Of a DNA stretch of 32,123 bases, positions 1-7,426 are shown in pieces; position 1 is the stretch's first letter; the number at the start of each line of letters is the position of its first letter. The notes below the pieces were generated by a model. The model worked only from the letters and a program-made list of their open reading frames with translations. It had not been told where the DNA came from and did no database searches. The stretch spans positions 1-32,123 of the forward strand of contig JAFZVU010000022.1 in the NCBI GenBank assembly GCA_017617655.1. The letters run 5' to 3'. A program made the position numbers and the translations under genes. This DNA is from Bacteroidales bacterium. GTDB lineage: Bacteria > Bacteroidota > Bacteroidia > Bacteroidales > UBA932.

Positions 1-737
1 CCAACACCACCATCCCTACCCGCAAGAGCGAAGTGTTCTCTACCGCAAGCGATAACCAGCCTTCAGTTGAGATCCACGTTCTCCAGGGCGAACGTCCCAT
101 GGCCCGTGACAACAAGACCATCGGCAACTTCCACCTCGACGGCATTGCCCCCGCTCCTCGTGGAATCCCTCAGATCGAGGTTACTTTCGATATCGACGCC
201 AACGGTATCCTCAACGTATCTGCCAAAGATAAAGCTACCGGCAAGGAGCAGAAGATCCGCATCGAGGCTTCTTCAGGCCTGAGCGACGACGAGATCAAGC
301 GTATGCGTGACGAGGCCAAGGCCAACGAGGCCGCCGACAAGGCCAAGAAGGAAATGGTCGACAAGATCAACGCCGCCGACGCCATGATCTTCCAGAGCGA
401 GAAGAACCTCAAGGATTACGGCGACAAGATTCCTGCTGACAAGAAGGGCGTAATCGACTCATCACTCGCAGCCCTCAGGGAGGCCTACCGGGCAGCCAAG
501 GACGAGTACGACGCAGGCCGCACTCCGAACATCGAAAGGCTCGACAAGGCCAGCGAAGACCTCAACAACGCATGGCATGCAGCTTCTGAGGATATGGCCC
601 GCGCAGCACAGGCCGGCCAGGGTGCAAATCCGGGCGCAGGCTTCAACCCCGGCGCAGGCGCTCCCGGCGCTGACAATTCAGGCAGCAGCAGCCAGGGCGG
701 CGGTGCCGAAGACGTAGACTTCGAGGAAGTGAAATAA
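1..737 (+). CDS. dnaK: Molecular chaperone DnaK (Hsp70), C-terminal part
   Basis: This is an ATP-dependent cytoplasmic chaperone that binds exposed hydrophobic segments of unfolded proteins and works with DnaJ and GrpE. The reading frame is open from the first full codon (base 3) and begins with [20 protein letters not shown], the start of the Hsp70 substrate-binding domain. It continues through the beta-sandwich ([27 protein letters not shown]) and the helical lid ([11 protein letters not shown]). The end is a Gly/Ala/Pro-rich linker and an acidic EDVDFEEVK tail, typical of bacterial DnaK. Roughly the first 400 residues, including the whole ATPase domain, lie outside the window, so the gene is cut by the window edge and not broken. 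A terminator follows directly. Identity is very secure. Confidence 0.97.
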   Translation, partial: NTTIPTRKSEVFSTASDNQPSVEIHVLQGERPMARDNKTIGNFHLDGIAPAPRGIPQIEVTFDIDANGILNVSAKDKATGKEQKIRIEASSGLSDDEIKRMRDEAKANEAADKAKKEMVDKINAADAMIFQSEKNLKDYGDKIPADKKGVIDSSLAALREAYRAAKDEYDAGRTPNIERLDKASEDLNNAWHAASEDMARAAQAGQGANPGAGFNPGAGAPGADNSGSSSQGGGAEDVDFEEVK

Positions 738-757
738 TACTCCATAAGCAATACTTT

Positions 758-793
758 AAGAGTGCGACCTTCACGGGGGCCGCACTCTTTTTT
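758..793 (+). terminator. Rho-independent terminator after dnaK
   Basis: A perfect 9-bp stem (AAGAGTGCG at 758-766 with CGCACTCTT at 781-789) is followed by a T run. It lies 20 bases after the dnaK stop codon and ends dnaK transcription ahead of the next gene's own promoter. Confidence 0.85.
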
Positions 794-808
794 ATATCAA
801 TAGTTTTA

Positions 809-816
809 TATCTTTG
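809..816 (+). promoter_or_regulatory. Bacteroidota -7 promoter element of the DUF21/CBS gene
   Basis: TATCTTTG matches the TAnnTTTG consensus. No TTTG is visible at the usual -33 distance. The element lies only six bases before the ATG at 823, so transcription would start at or very near the start codon. Confidence 0.6.
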
Positions 817-822
817 TAGTTG

Positions 823-1860
823 ATGATTTCCGCCCTTATCATAGTTGCGGCCCTGACCGTCGGAATATCCTTCCTTTGCTCGCTGCTGGAGTCTTCGCTT
901 CTGTCCGCCCAGATTTCCTATCTGGCCATGAAAGAAGATGAAGGATACAAGCCTGCGATCCGCCTGAAGGAATACAAGAGCGACATCGACCGCCCTCTGT
1001 CGGCGATACTGATCCTCAACACCATAGCCAACACTATGGGAGCGGCGGGTATCGGTGCTATAGTCGGCAAGATGTACGGAAGCGCCGCGGTAGGAATCGC
1101 ATCTGCAATCGTCACGGTGCTCATCCTGGTGTTCTCCGAAATAATCCCCAAGAGCATCGGCTCGAATTACTGGAGGCGCCTGATATGGTTCACCGCAGCT
1201 ACCATAAGGGTCTTGATAATAATCACTTATCCGCTGGTAATAGTTGCCGAATGGATCACCGGCCTGATCTCTCCCGAGAATCCCGACTACACGGTTTCCA
1301 GGGAGGAAGTGTCGGCGATGATTGACGAGGGCGAAGAGGACGGCGTCTTCGAGGAAGACGAGAAGCGCCTCATGCACAACATAATCCGCCTCGACGACAT
1401 CACTGCCAAGGAGATCATGACTCCCCGCGTCGTAGCGTCCATAGCTCCGGAAGAGATGACCATCCGCGAGTTCTTCAAGGAGCATGACCTGCACCACCAT
1501 TCCCGCATCCCTGTCTACAAAGGCGAAAACGACGAATATATCACCGGCTATATTCTGCTTGTGGAGGCCCTGGAGCTCATGGGCCGTGACAAGTTCGACG
1601 TGAAGCTCTCCCAGATACGCCGCAACATATCTTCATTCCACGAGACCACGCCCATCAGCGAAATATGGGATTCCCTTGTTCCCAAGAGGGAGCATATAAG
1701 CGTCATTATCGACGACTACGGCTGTATGCAGGGAATAGTAACCCTTGAAGACATCATCGAGACTACCACCGGCGTCGAAATCATCGACGAAATTGACGAG
1801 GCTTCCGACATGCAGGAGTACGCCAAGTCCCTTTGGATTAAAAACCGAAAGAAAAAATAA
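823..1860 (+). CDS. DUF21/CBS-pair membrane protein (CNNM/hemolysin-like family)
   Basis: An integral inner-membrane protein of the CNNM/CorC-like family, often linked to divalent cation (Mg or Co) transport or efflux; the substrate here is unknown. The first ~140 residues hold several hydrophobic segments (ISALIIVAALTVGISFLCSLLES, and others around ILNTIANTMGAAGIGAIVG and VTVLILVFSEIIPKSIG), the DUF21 domain with its characteristic SEIIPKSIG motif. Two CBS motifs follow (EIMTPRVVASIAPEEMTIREF and ISVIIDDYGCMQGIVTLEDIIETTTG). The C-terminal CorC/HlyC domain seen in many relatives is absent; the protein stops about 25 residues after the second CBS motif. A TTG three bases upstream could also serve as start, but ATG at 823 fits the first membrane segment. 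The stop is one base from the next gene, so the two are probably co-transcribed. Confidence 0.88.
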   Translation: MISALIIVAALTVGISFLCSLLESSLLSAQISYLAMKEDEGYKPAIRLKEYKSDIDRPLSAILILNTIANTMGAAGIGAIVGKMYGSAAVGIASAIVTVLILVFSEIIPKSIGSNYWRRLIWFTAATIRVLIIITYPLVIVAEWITGLISPENPDYTVSREEVSAMIDEGEEDGVFEEDEKRLMHNIIRLDDITAKEIMTPRVVASIAPEEMTIREFFKEHDLHHHSRIPVYKGENDEYITGYILLVEALELMGRDKFDVKLSQIRRNISSFHETTPISEIWDSLVPKREHISVIIDDYGCMQGIVTLEDIIETTTGVEIIDEIDEASDMQEYAKSLWIKNRKKK

Positions 1861-1861
1861 A

Positions 1862-4318
1862 ATGAAACGCATTCTTCTTATGCTGGTCGGACTGTCGGCA
1901 GGCCTCTGCGCCATGGCAGCCCCGAAAGACACTATCGCTGTAAAAACATTCCGTTATGCAGGTCCATTCGACACTGCAGCTCCGTTCTTCGTCGACAGTA
2001 CTGACGTAAACGGCAAGGCATTCAACGACACCAAAGCCCAGCTGGACGCAGCTTTCTCTTCAGATGTACTGAGAAACGCAGTTACGGTCAGCGAGTTGCC
2101 GGCCATAAGTGACAAAGGGCAGATGCATTTCGCAGCTTTCAACGTCGAGACCATGGACTTCGCTAAGGTTGACATCAATGTCGACGGCATCAAAAACTGC
2201 AGGATCTTCGTGGACGGCAAGAAAAACGAGAGCGGCAAGGTAAACTTCGAGCCCGGCACTCATGAAGTGGTCATCAAGTATCTGACCGACAAGGAAAGCG
2301 CTGACGAGGGCATCGAGGTTTCCATGGCCTCCGAGCAGACCAAGTCGCTGCGCCTGAGGGAAGACGGCCGCAAAATATATTCACTAGACCTTAATACCCA
2401 GGGCGACGGCTGCGGCGGCGTCAGCCTGTCTCCCGGCGGACTCTACTACTCTATCCGCCACTCCCTGATTGCCGACGACGGCAAGACTACCTCTTACACC
2501 GAGGTGTTCGACACTGCCACCGGCGAGCTGCTGATCCACACTGCCGACCCGATCCGCTGGATGCCCGTCAGCGACGAGTACTACACCACCCAGAAGACAG
2601 TGGCTGGCAGGAACCTGGTCAGCGTCAACCCTAAGACCAGGAAAGAAACCGTAATAGCCGTCAACGTACCTGACGGACGTTTCGAAATCGCTCCGACTGA
2701 AGATTACCTCATCTACATGATGAATCAGACAGGTCCAAAGGAGGGTGACGTCCACCAGATCCTCACCCCTGACGACCGCCAGCCCGGCTGGAGAGACCGC
2801 AGCTACATCAGCCGCTACGACCTCGCCACCGGCGTAATGCAGCAGCTGACCTTCGGCTATCACGACAGCTATCCGATGGATATCTCCGACGACGGCAGGT
2901 ATCTGCTTTTCACCGTGAGCAAGTATGACCTCAGCCACAGGCCTACAAGCTACGTTTCCGTATATATGATGGACTTGCAGACACTTCAGACAGAGTGTCT
3001 GATCGAGAAGGACGGCTTCATAGGATCCGGCCAGTTCTCTCCTGACGGCAAGCAAATCCTGGTGAGAGGCAGCGCCGAAGCCTTCGACAAGATAGGCATG
3101 GTGCTTCCGGAAGGCAGGATACCCAACCAGTACGACTATCAGCTCTATCTGTTCGACATAGCCAGCAAGAAGGTTACCCCTCTCACAAAGACATTCGATC
3201 CTTCTGTCCAGACTTTCCGCTGGAGCCGCTACGACGGCAAGATTTATTTCTACGCCGAAGACAAGGACTGCTACAACCTCTTCCGTCTCAACCCGAAGAA
3301 CGGCAAGTTCGAGAGGCTTGACAACAAGGACAGCCACCTTGACTACTTCGACATCGCCCTGAAATCTCCTGCTCTTATCTATTCGGGAGACAACCTCGAC
3401 ACTCACGACAAGGCTTATCTGATGGACACGAAGACCGGCAAGCAGAGCCTTGTCTGCGACTTCCACAAACTCCGTTTCGACGACGTGGACGTGGCCCAGG
3501 GCGGCGAATATGAGTTCACCAACAGCCGCGGCGACCGCATCAATGGTTTCTACGTGCTTCCGGCCAACTTCGACCCTGCAAAGAAATACCCGATGATAGT
3601 GCACTACTACGGCGGATGCTCCCCCAGTCTGAAATACTTCGCAGGTTCGTACTCTCCACATCTGTATTCATGCCAGGGCTATGTGTTCTACGTAGTCAAT
3701 CCTTCAGGAGCTTCCGGTTTCGGCCAGGAATTCGCCTCAAGACACGTCAATACTGCTGGAGAAGGAGTTGCCGAAGATATTATAGAGGGCGTTGAGCATT
3801 TCTGCGCAGACCACCCCTTCGTCGACAAGGACAAGATCGGCTGCTTCAGCGCTTCTTACGGCGGCTTCATGACCCAGCTGCTGCTGGCCAAATCTGACAT
3901 CTTCGCCACAGGTATTTCTCATGCCGGCATCAGCGACCACACCAGCTACTGGGGCGAGGGCTACTGGGGCTATTCATACAGTGAGGTCAGCATGGCTGAC
4001 AGCTATCCCTGGACTCGTAAAGACCTTTATGTAGACCGCAGTCCTCTCTACTTCGCCGACAAGATCAAGGAGCCCATCCTCTTCCTGCACGGCTCAGCCG
4101 ACACCAACGTGCCAATCGGCGAGAGCATCCAGATGTTCACCGCCATGAAACTGCTTGGCGTCGAGACGGCATTTGTAGTGGTGGACGGCGAGAACCACGG
4201 AATCCAGGAGTACTCCAAGAGACGCCAGTGGCTGCGCACCATCTCGGCATGGTTCGCAAAATACCTGAAAGACGACAGCACATGGTGGGACGAGCTCTAC
4301 CCGCCGAAGGAGCTGTAA
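1862..4318 (+). CDS. Secreted S9 family peptidase (dipeptidyl peptidase IV-like)
   Basis: A serine peptidase of the prolyl oligopeptidase clan, 818 residues, likely removing N-terminal dipeptides (often X-Pro) from peptides in the periplasm or at the surface. It has a signal peptide (MKRILLMLVGLSAGLCAMAA), an N-terminal extra domain, a beta-propeller region with WD/PD-like repeats (LSPGGLYYS, ISDDGRYLLF, FSPDGKQILV), and a C-terminal alpha/beta-hydrolase domain. The catalytic triad can be placed at Ser665 (in SASYGG; the usual first Gly is Ser), Asp747 (HGSADTNVP) and His779 (ENHGI). The ATG at 1862 is chosen because it gives a proper signal peptide; the frame is open further upstream, inside the previous gene. 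It starts one base after the DUF21/CBS gene. The strong hairpin at 4321 follows. Exact peptide preference cannot be read from the sequence. Confidence 0.9.
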   Translation: MKRILLMLVGLSAGLCAMAAPKDTIAVKTFRYAGPFDTAAPFFVDSTDVNGKAFNDTKAQLDAAFSSDVLRNAVTVSELPAISDKGQMHFAAFNVETMDFAKVDINVDGIKNCRIFVDGKKNESGKVNFEPGTHEVVIKYLTDKESADEGIEVSMASEQTKSLRLREDGRKIYSLDLNTQGDGCGGVSLSPGGLYYSIRHSLIADDGKTTSYTEVFDTATGELLIHTADPIRWMPVSDEYYTTQKTVAGRNLVSVNPKTRKETVIAVNVPDGRFEIAPTEDYLIYMMNQTGPKEGDVHQILTPDDRQPGWRDRSYISRYDLATGVMQQLTFGYHDSYPMDISDDGRYLLFTVSKYDLSHRPTSYVSVYMMDLQTLQTECLIEKDGFIGSGQFSPDGKQILVRGSAEAFDKIGMVLPEGRIPNQYDYQLYLFDIASKKVTPLTKTFDPSVQTFRWSRYDGKIYFYAEDKDCYNLFRLNPKNGKFERLDNKDSHLDYFDIALKSPALIYSGDNLDTHDKAYLMDTKTGKQSLVCDFHKLRFDDVDVAQGGEYEFTNSRGDRINGFYVLPANFDPAKKYPMIVHYYGGCSPSLKYFAGSYSPHLYSCQGYVFYVVNPSGASGFGQEFASRHVNTAGEGVAEDIIEGVEHFCADHPFVDKDKIGCFSASYGGFMTQLLLAKSDIFATGISHAGISDHTSYWGEGYWGYSYSEVSMADSYPWTRKDLYVDRSPLYFADKIKEPILFLHGSADTNVPIGESIQMFTAMKLLGVETAFVVVDGENHGIQEYSKRRQWLRTISAWFAKYLKDDSTWWDELYPPKEL

Positions 4319-4320
4319 TG

Positions 4321-4357
4321 AAAAAGAAAGACGTCCTGGATGGGCGTCTTTCTTTTT
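4321..4357. terminator. Bidirectional terminator between S9 peptidase and rubrerythrin
   Basis: A perfect 13-bp stem (AAAAAGAAAGACG at 4321-4333 with its complement at 4345-4357) with an 11-base loop. It has an A run on one side and a T run on the other, so it can end transcription from both convergent genes. Confidence 0.88.
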
Positions 4358-4375
4358 TCTACAGCAGACAGTCTG

Positions 4376-4915
4376 CTAGTAATTCTCCTCATGGATCTCG
4401 AAGAAGCTCTGGGGATGTGCGCAGACGGGGCAGATCTCTGGAGCCTTCTTGCCCACTACGATGTGTCCGCAGTTGCGGCACTCCCACACTTTGATCTCAC
4501 TCTTTTCGAAGACAGCGGCTGTCTCGACGTTCTTCAGCAAGGCGCGGTAGCGCTCCTCGTGCTGTTTCTCGATTGCTGCAACACCGCGGAACTTGGCGGC
4601 AAGCTCCTTGAAGCCTTCTTCCTCGGCGGTCTTTGAGAAACCTTCGTACATATCTGTCCACTCGTAGTTCTCGCCGTCTGCGGCGGCAGCAAGGTTGGCT
4701 GCGGTGTCGCCTATACCGTTAAGCTCCTTGAACCAGAGTTTTGCGTGTTCTTTCTCATTTTCAGCAGTCTTGAGGAAAAGGGCGGCAATCTGCTCGAAAC
4801 CGTCTTTTTTCGCCCTGGAAGCGAAGTAAGTGTATTTGTTGCGTGCCTGTGATTCACCTGCGAATGCAGCTTCCAGATTTTTCTCGGTCTGGGTGCCTTT
4901 GTATTTGTTTTCCAT
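4376..4915 (-). CDS. rbr: Rubrerythrin
   Basis: A cytoplasmic non-haem di-iron protein that reduces hydrogen peroxide in anaerobes, with electrons passed from a rubredoxin-like centre. The 179-residue protein has an N-terminal ferritin-like four-helix domain ([51 protein letters not shown]) holding the Glu/His iron ligands. The C-terminal rubredoxin domain has two CxxC pairs (Cys146/149 and Cys162/165 in [12 protein letters not shown]...CPVC). The frame is open upstream to 4945, but the start at 4915 is preferred: [14 protein letters not shown] matches the family N-terminus, and a TAAATTTG promoter element on this strand (4950-4943) would overlap the upstream start. It is a single-gene unit ending at the shared terminator. 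Confidence 0.95.
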   Translation of the reverse strand: MENKYKGTQTEKNLEAAFAGESQARNKYTYFASRAKKDGFEQIAALFLKTAENEKEHAKLWFKELNGIGDTAANLAAAADGENYEWTDMYEGFSKTAEEEGFKELAAKFRGVAAIEKQHEERYRALLKNVETAAVFEKSEIKVWECRNCGHIVVGKKAPEICPVCAHPQSFFEIHEENY

Positions 4916-4942
4916 AATCGTGTTATTGTTATTCTTTGGTTC

Positions 4943-4950
4943 CAAATTTA
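4943..4950 (-). promoter_or_regulatory. -7 promoter element of rubrerythrin
   Basis: On the minus strand this reads TAAATTTG (TAnnTTTG consensus), about 28 bases before the chosen ATG. No clear -33 TTTG is seen. Confidence 0.55.
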
Positions 4951-4978
4951 AGCAAATAATCTCTAAGATTCTTTAACA

Positions 4979-5009
4979 TTTGCGAAACAAGAAAAAAAAG
5001 CTACCTTTG
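4979..5009 (+). promoter_or_regulatory. Full Bacteroidota promoter of tRNA-Ala
   Basis: TTTG at 4979-4982 and TACCTTTG at 5002-5009 are separated by exactly 19 bases, which is the published Bacteroides -33/-7 consensus. The tRNA begins 9 bases after the -7 element. This is the best promoter in the window and a main ground for assigning the phylum. Confidence 0.88.
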
Positions 5010-5018
5010 CATCGCAAT

Positions 5019-5091
5019 GGGGTACTAGCTCAGTTGGTAGAGCGTTTGAATGGCATTCAAAAGGTCAGGAGTTCGATTCTCCTGTGCTCCA
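5019..5091 (+). tRNA. tRNA-Ala (anticodon GGC)
   Basis: A complete 73-base cloverleaf. The acceptor stem GGGGTAC pairs with GTGCTCC with a G3-U70 wobble, the identity mark of alanine tRNAs. The D arm is GCTCAGTTGGTAGAGC, the anticodon stem is TTTGA/TCAAA around the loop ATGGCAT (anticodon GGC, positions 5052-5054), the T arm is AGGAG-TTCGATT-CTCCT, and the discriminator base is A. CCA is not encoded. It reads GCC and GCU codons. The accessory region begins directly behind it. Confidence 0.96.
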
Positions 5092-5094
5092 CGA

Positions 5095-5125
5095 AAATCC
5101 TCCTCATACTTTTTGGGGAGGATTT
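5095..5125 (+). terminator. Hairpin after tRNA-Ala
   Basis: A perfect 9-bp stem (AAATCCTCC at 5095-5103 with GGAGGATTT at 5117-5125) starts four bases after the tRNA. The U run after it is short (TTTC), so it may act as a terminator or as a processing signal for the 3' end. Confidence 0.55.
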
Positions 5126-5152
5126 CTCGTTCATAATTTCCCAATAGGATAA

Positions 5153-5440
5153 AAGCCCAGGACAAAATACTATCATGCCAGATTGTTGGGTCTGTTGGCC
5201 AGAAAATATGAGGACTAAGAAGGGAATGAGTTCTATAGGCTGTATTTCGGTCAAATTGATGGCGCTGAAGATATGGACGAGGATATCGTGTTGAAATGGC
5301 CTGACGGCTCCAAAGACACAATCCACTACCATTGCTCCGACCATACAAGTCGCCCTCCCATAGAATGCAACCGCTGGTTGAAATTGAACGGCGTGAGCCA
5401 CGAAGGCTGCACCTTCACATTCACAAACAAGAGTCTTTGA
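5153..5440 (+). pseudogene. Remnant of an unidentified protein gene
   Basis: The plus strand reads as protein-like sequence in one frame: TKYYHARLLGLLARKYED, then an in-frame TAA at 5216-5218, then EGNEFYRLYFGQIDGAEDMD and on through DEDIVLKWPDGSKDTIHYHC and CNRWLKLNGVSHEGCTFTF to a stop at 5438-5440. The last 73 codons look like the C-terminus of a beta-rich, possibly secreted protein. No start codon or 5' part is present, and the segment just before the internal stop is in the same frame. I do not recognise the family. The most likely reading is a gene tail left beside the tRNA by an earlier insertion or deletion. The rest of 5126-5517 shows nothing else I can support. Confidence 0.5.
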
Positions 5441-5517
5441 CACTCCTCAAGGCATAATCTTCGATATCGTATCCGGCTACTCAGCCGCTCACATTATGAT
5501 TGAACACTCCATATTCT

Positions 5518-5985
5518 TTATTCGTTTTCCTTTTTGAAACTAATCAGGCATGCATCGCTGATGGATATCATAGCACACCAATAGTGCCAATCCTCCGGGT
5601 AGTAGGTACGCTGGCCATCACGAACGCAGGAGACTATCTTGAGGGTGTACTCGTCGCCCTCAGCGGTAACTTCAACCGGGTTGGCGTCGTAGTTCTCGGA
5701 GCCGTCGGGCTCTTCTTCGTCGATATAAGACAGTACAAAATCCTTGAACGGGCTGTTCATCCGACCCTGGAGATCCATATAGTCCATCAGGGTGAATCCG
5801 GTCTGATATCCCGACATATGCTCATTGGCGGCGCGGATCTTGGCGTTGATGGTTTCTAAACTATCGTCATCGGTAATCTTGAAATCGCAGGACGAACACA
5901 TACTTAAAGCCCGGTTTAGAATCCGGATGATGGCCTCCCTGGTTCCTGCTACGAGGACTGTTGTTTTGGTCGTAGCTTCACCCAT
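5518..5985 (-). CDS. Uncharacterised protein with the island's shared N-terminal domain (short member)
   Basis: A 155-residue protein of unknown function, last in the AbiE-led operon. Its N-terminus (TTVLVAGTREAIIRILNRAL, then ITDDDSLETINAKI) matches two upstream neighbours in the pattern hydrophobic strand-G-x4-hydrophobic helix with Asn-acidic stretch-Ile-x2-Lys. The remainder contains an acidic stretch (YIDEEEPDGSENYD) and beta-like segments (VEVTAEGDEYTLKIVSCV, EDWHYWCAMISISDACLI). There is no signal peptide or membrane segment. The start at 5985 is chosen because its ATG overlaps the stop of the upstream gene by one base (TAATG), implying translational coupling. The frame is open to 6042, but that start would lie inside the neighbour. 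The beta-alpha N-terminus could be ferredoxin-like; this is a guess. Confidence 0.72.
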   Translation of the reverse strand: MGEATTKTTVLVAGTREAIIRILNRALSMCSSCDFKITDDDSLETINAKIRAANEHMSGYQTGFTLMDYMDLQGRMNSPFKDFVLSYIDEEEPDGSENYDANPVEVTAEGDEYTLKIVSCVRDGQRTYYPEDWHYWCAMISISDACLISFKKENE

Positions 5986-6614
5986 TATTTTTCTTTTGAA
6001 TAGTATAACGTTGCCCCGCAAATTACAAGGAGAAGAACACACAATACAACCCCGCCTATATTCTCCCAGACAGCATGACGAATCGAATGGACCGCCAGAG
6101 CGTAAATATTATAGCAAAGGCCAAAGAAGATGACCACTGTCATAGCGACCAACGCGATCGCGCCCTTGCGATCCATGTGAACTGTCTTCTTGACTTCAGA
6201 GGCCTTGACGGAGGGTTCCTCCTCGTAATCGCCGAAGGCGGTTGCATAGCAGCTGAGTGTGTCGTCATCCTCGTCGGTCTCGGCGAAGATGCCGCCCTGG
6301 TCGTCTATGCTGAACAGCAGGCTGCCACCAGCAAGATACACCGGGGTGCCGGCGTCGAAATCCTTGAGTTGTTCAAGGAGTTCTCCCACATAATAGGCGC
6401 CGCCACCGGCCCATTCCTCTTCTATCTCAATGCGCAAGTCACCATCCTTGTCGAGCTCCATTCCGGTGATGATGCAAGTCGGGTCTTCTTCTTCACCTTC
6501 TACTCCTTCGGCCGTGATTTCAACATTCCAGTCCCAATGCTTCTTCTCATACCCCGTCAGCTCTTTCACAAGCTCGCCGACGGTAATCAGTTTTGTGTTG
6601 CCAGTCTTTTTCAT
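5985..6614 (-). CDS. Uncharacterised protein: duplicated soluble module plus two C-terminal membrane helices
   Basis: A 209-residue protein of unknown function in the AbiE-led operon. Two related modules occur in tandem: ITVGELVKELTGYEKKHWDW followed by VEITAEG and DGDLRIEIEEE, and YYVGELLEQLKDFDAGTPVY followed by IDDQGGIFAETDEDDD. Both have a VGEL helix, a short strand and an acidic end. The C-terminal ~60 residues contain two hydrophobic helices (AIALVAMTVVIFFGLCYNIYA and NIGGVVLCVLLLVICGATLYY) with a short loop and a YYSKEK tail. The protein would therefore be a membrane-anchored cytoplasmic module, or the reverse. It is the only clear membrane protein in the operon. The upstream gap is 53 bases; the downstream gene starts within its stop codon. 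Confidence 0.72.
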   Translation of the reverse strand: MKKTGNTKLITVGELVKELTGYEKKHWDWNVEITAEGVEGEEEDPTCIITGMELDKDGDLRIEIEEEWAGGGAYYVGELLEQLKDFDAGTPVYLAGGSLLFSIDDQGGIFAETDEDDDTLSCYATAFGDYEEEPSVKASEVKKTVHMDRKGAIALVAMTVVIFFGLCYNIYALAVHSIRHAVWENIGGVVLCVLLLVICGATLYYSKEK

Positions 6615-6667
6615 CTTAAAATCTCATTTTTACCAATAATACTGGTAGAGTGAGATATCGTTACCTT

Positions 6668-7411
6668 TTAGAACGGAAGCTCTTCGTCGTCATTGCCTTT
6701 TGCTGGAGCCGTTGCAGTTGCGCCAGGGTTTTCATCAGGTCTATTGTAATCGGCCTTTAAATCCTCCAGTTCATTTTTGAGGCTGTCAATAAGGTGTTCA
6801 AGGCTATTAATCTCGAACTGGAGAAACTTTTCCCGATTGAGCTTCGTCAGATTGTCGAGGGCCATCTGATATCCCCGATACTCTGAAAACGGTTCAAACC
6901 GGCTTTGGGTTACTTCTCCTGTTGCGGCATTTTCAAGCCTGAATGAAGACGCATACTTTGGAAACTCTTCGCCACCTGTGACGAATTCAGCCTCCAGGCC
7001 ATACTGGCGTACGGCATCATATAAGAATTGAGGGAAATCCCGCTCCCCATATAAGTCATAACCAAAAAAGTCTTCACGAGTCCAGTAATAGAGTATCACG
7101 GTGAGACTTTGTTCGTTCTCAATTATATCAGCCACTTTAAGACCGAAATCTTCATTGAACTCACTATAATCTTCATCCATTGGTATGCGCGTCCTGGGCA
7201 GGGGTTCTCCTGTTGTATTTAGCAGATCCTGAAACTGGAAAACCATGGCGTCGCCGGTCACTTTCTGTATGACGGCTCCTAAATCATCGCCGTCTTCAAC
7301 AAGATTTGTGAAACCGAGACTGAGGATGCCAGCGTTAAGAATCTTCACCACATTGGCTTTAGGACCGGTCAGGGTTATTACGGTGGTTAAATCCATATTG
7401 TTCATAATCAT
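6668..7411 (-). CDS. Uncharacterised protein with shared N-terminal domain, coiled coil and SSB-like acidic C-terminal tip
   Basis: A 247-residue protein of unknown function. The N-terminus (TTVITLTGPKANVVKILNAG, then EDGDDLGAVIQKV) matches the 8470 and 5985 gene products. The middle part (LTVILYYWTREDFFGYDLYG and ERDFPQFLYDAVRQYGLEAE) is alpha/beta. A charged heptad-like segment at about residues 192-223 (FLQFEINSLEHLIDSLKNEL) looks like a coiled coil. An Ala/Pro-rich linker then leads to the last residues NDDEELPF. An acidic run ending in Leu-Pro-Phe is the shape of the SSB C-terminal peptide, which binds DNA repair proteins. Other starts are possible at 7405 and 7396, which would trim the first residues. 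The gene starts 15 bases after the upstream gene's stop. Confidence 0.73.
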   Translation of the reverse strand: MIMNNMDLTTVITLTGPKANVVKILNAGILSLGFTNLVEDGDDLGAVIQKVTGDAMVFQFQDLLNTTGEPLPRTRIPMDEDYSEFNEDFGLKVADIIENEQSLTVILYYWTREDFFGYDLYGERDFPQFLYDAVRQYGLEAEFVTGGEEFPKYASSFRLENAATGEVTQSRFEPFSEYRGYQMALDNLTKLNREKFLQFEINSLEHLIDSLKNELEDLKADYNRPDENPGATATAPAKGNDDEELPF

Positions 7412-7426
7412 TCATTTTTACAATAA

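Noticed and set aside
2384-3661. Long open frame (425 codons) on the minus strand inside the S9 peptidase gene
   Set aside because: It lies wholly antisense to a gene with a clear signal peptide and catalytic triad; its translation is Val/Glu/His-rich with no recognisable domain, as expected for a shadow frame.
5057-5443. Minus-strand frame of 128 codons across the region behind tRNA-Ala
   Set aside because: It overlaps the tRNA gene itself, and the plus-strand frame of the gene remnant has a more protein-like composition.
6615-7426. Similar A/T-rich string (ATTATTG(G)TAAAAATGA) before two operon genes as a repeat or regulatory motif
   Set aside because: It occurs only twice, is low in complexity and may simply be the A-rich translation start region common in this phylum.
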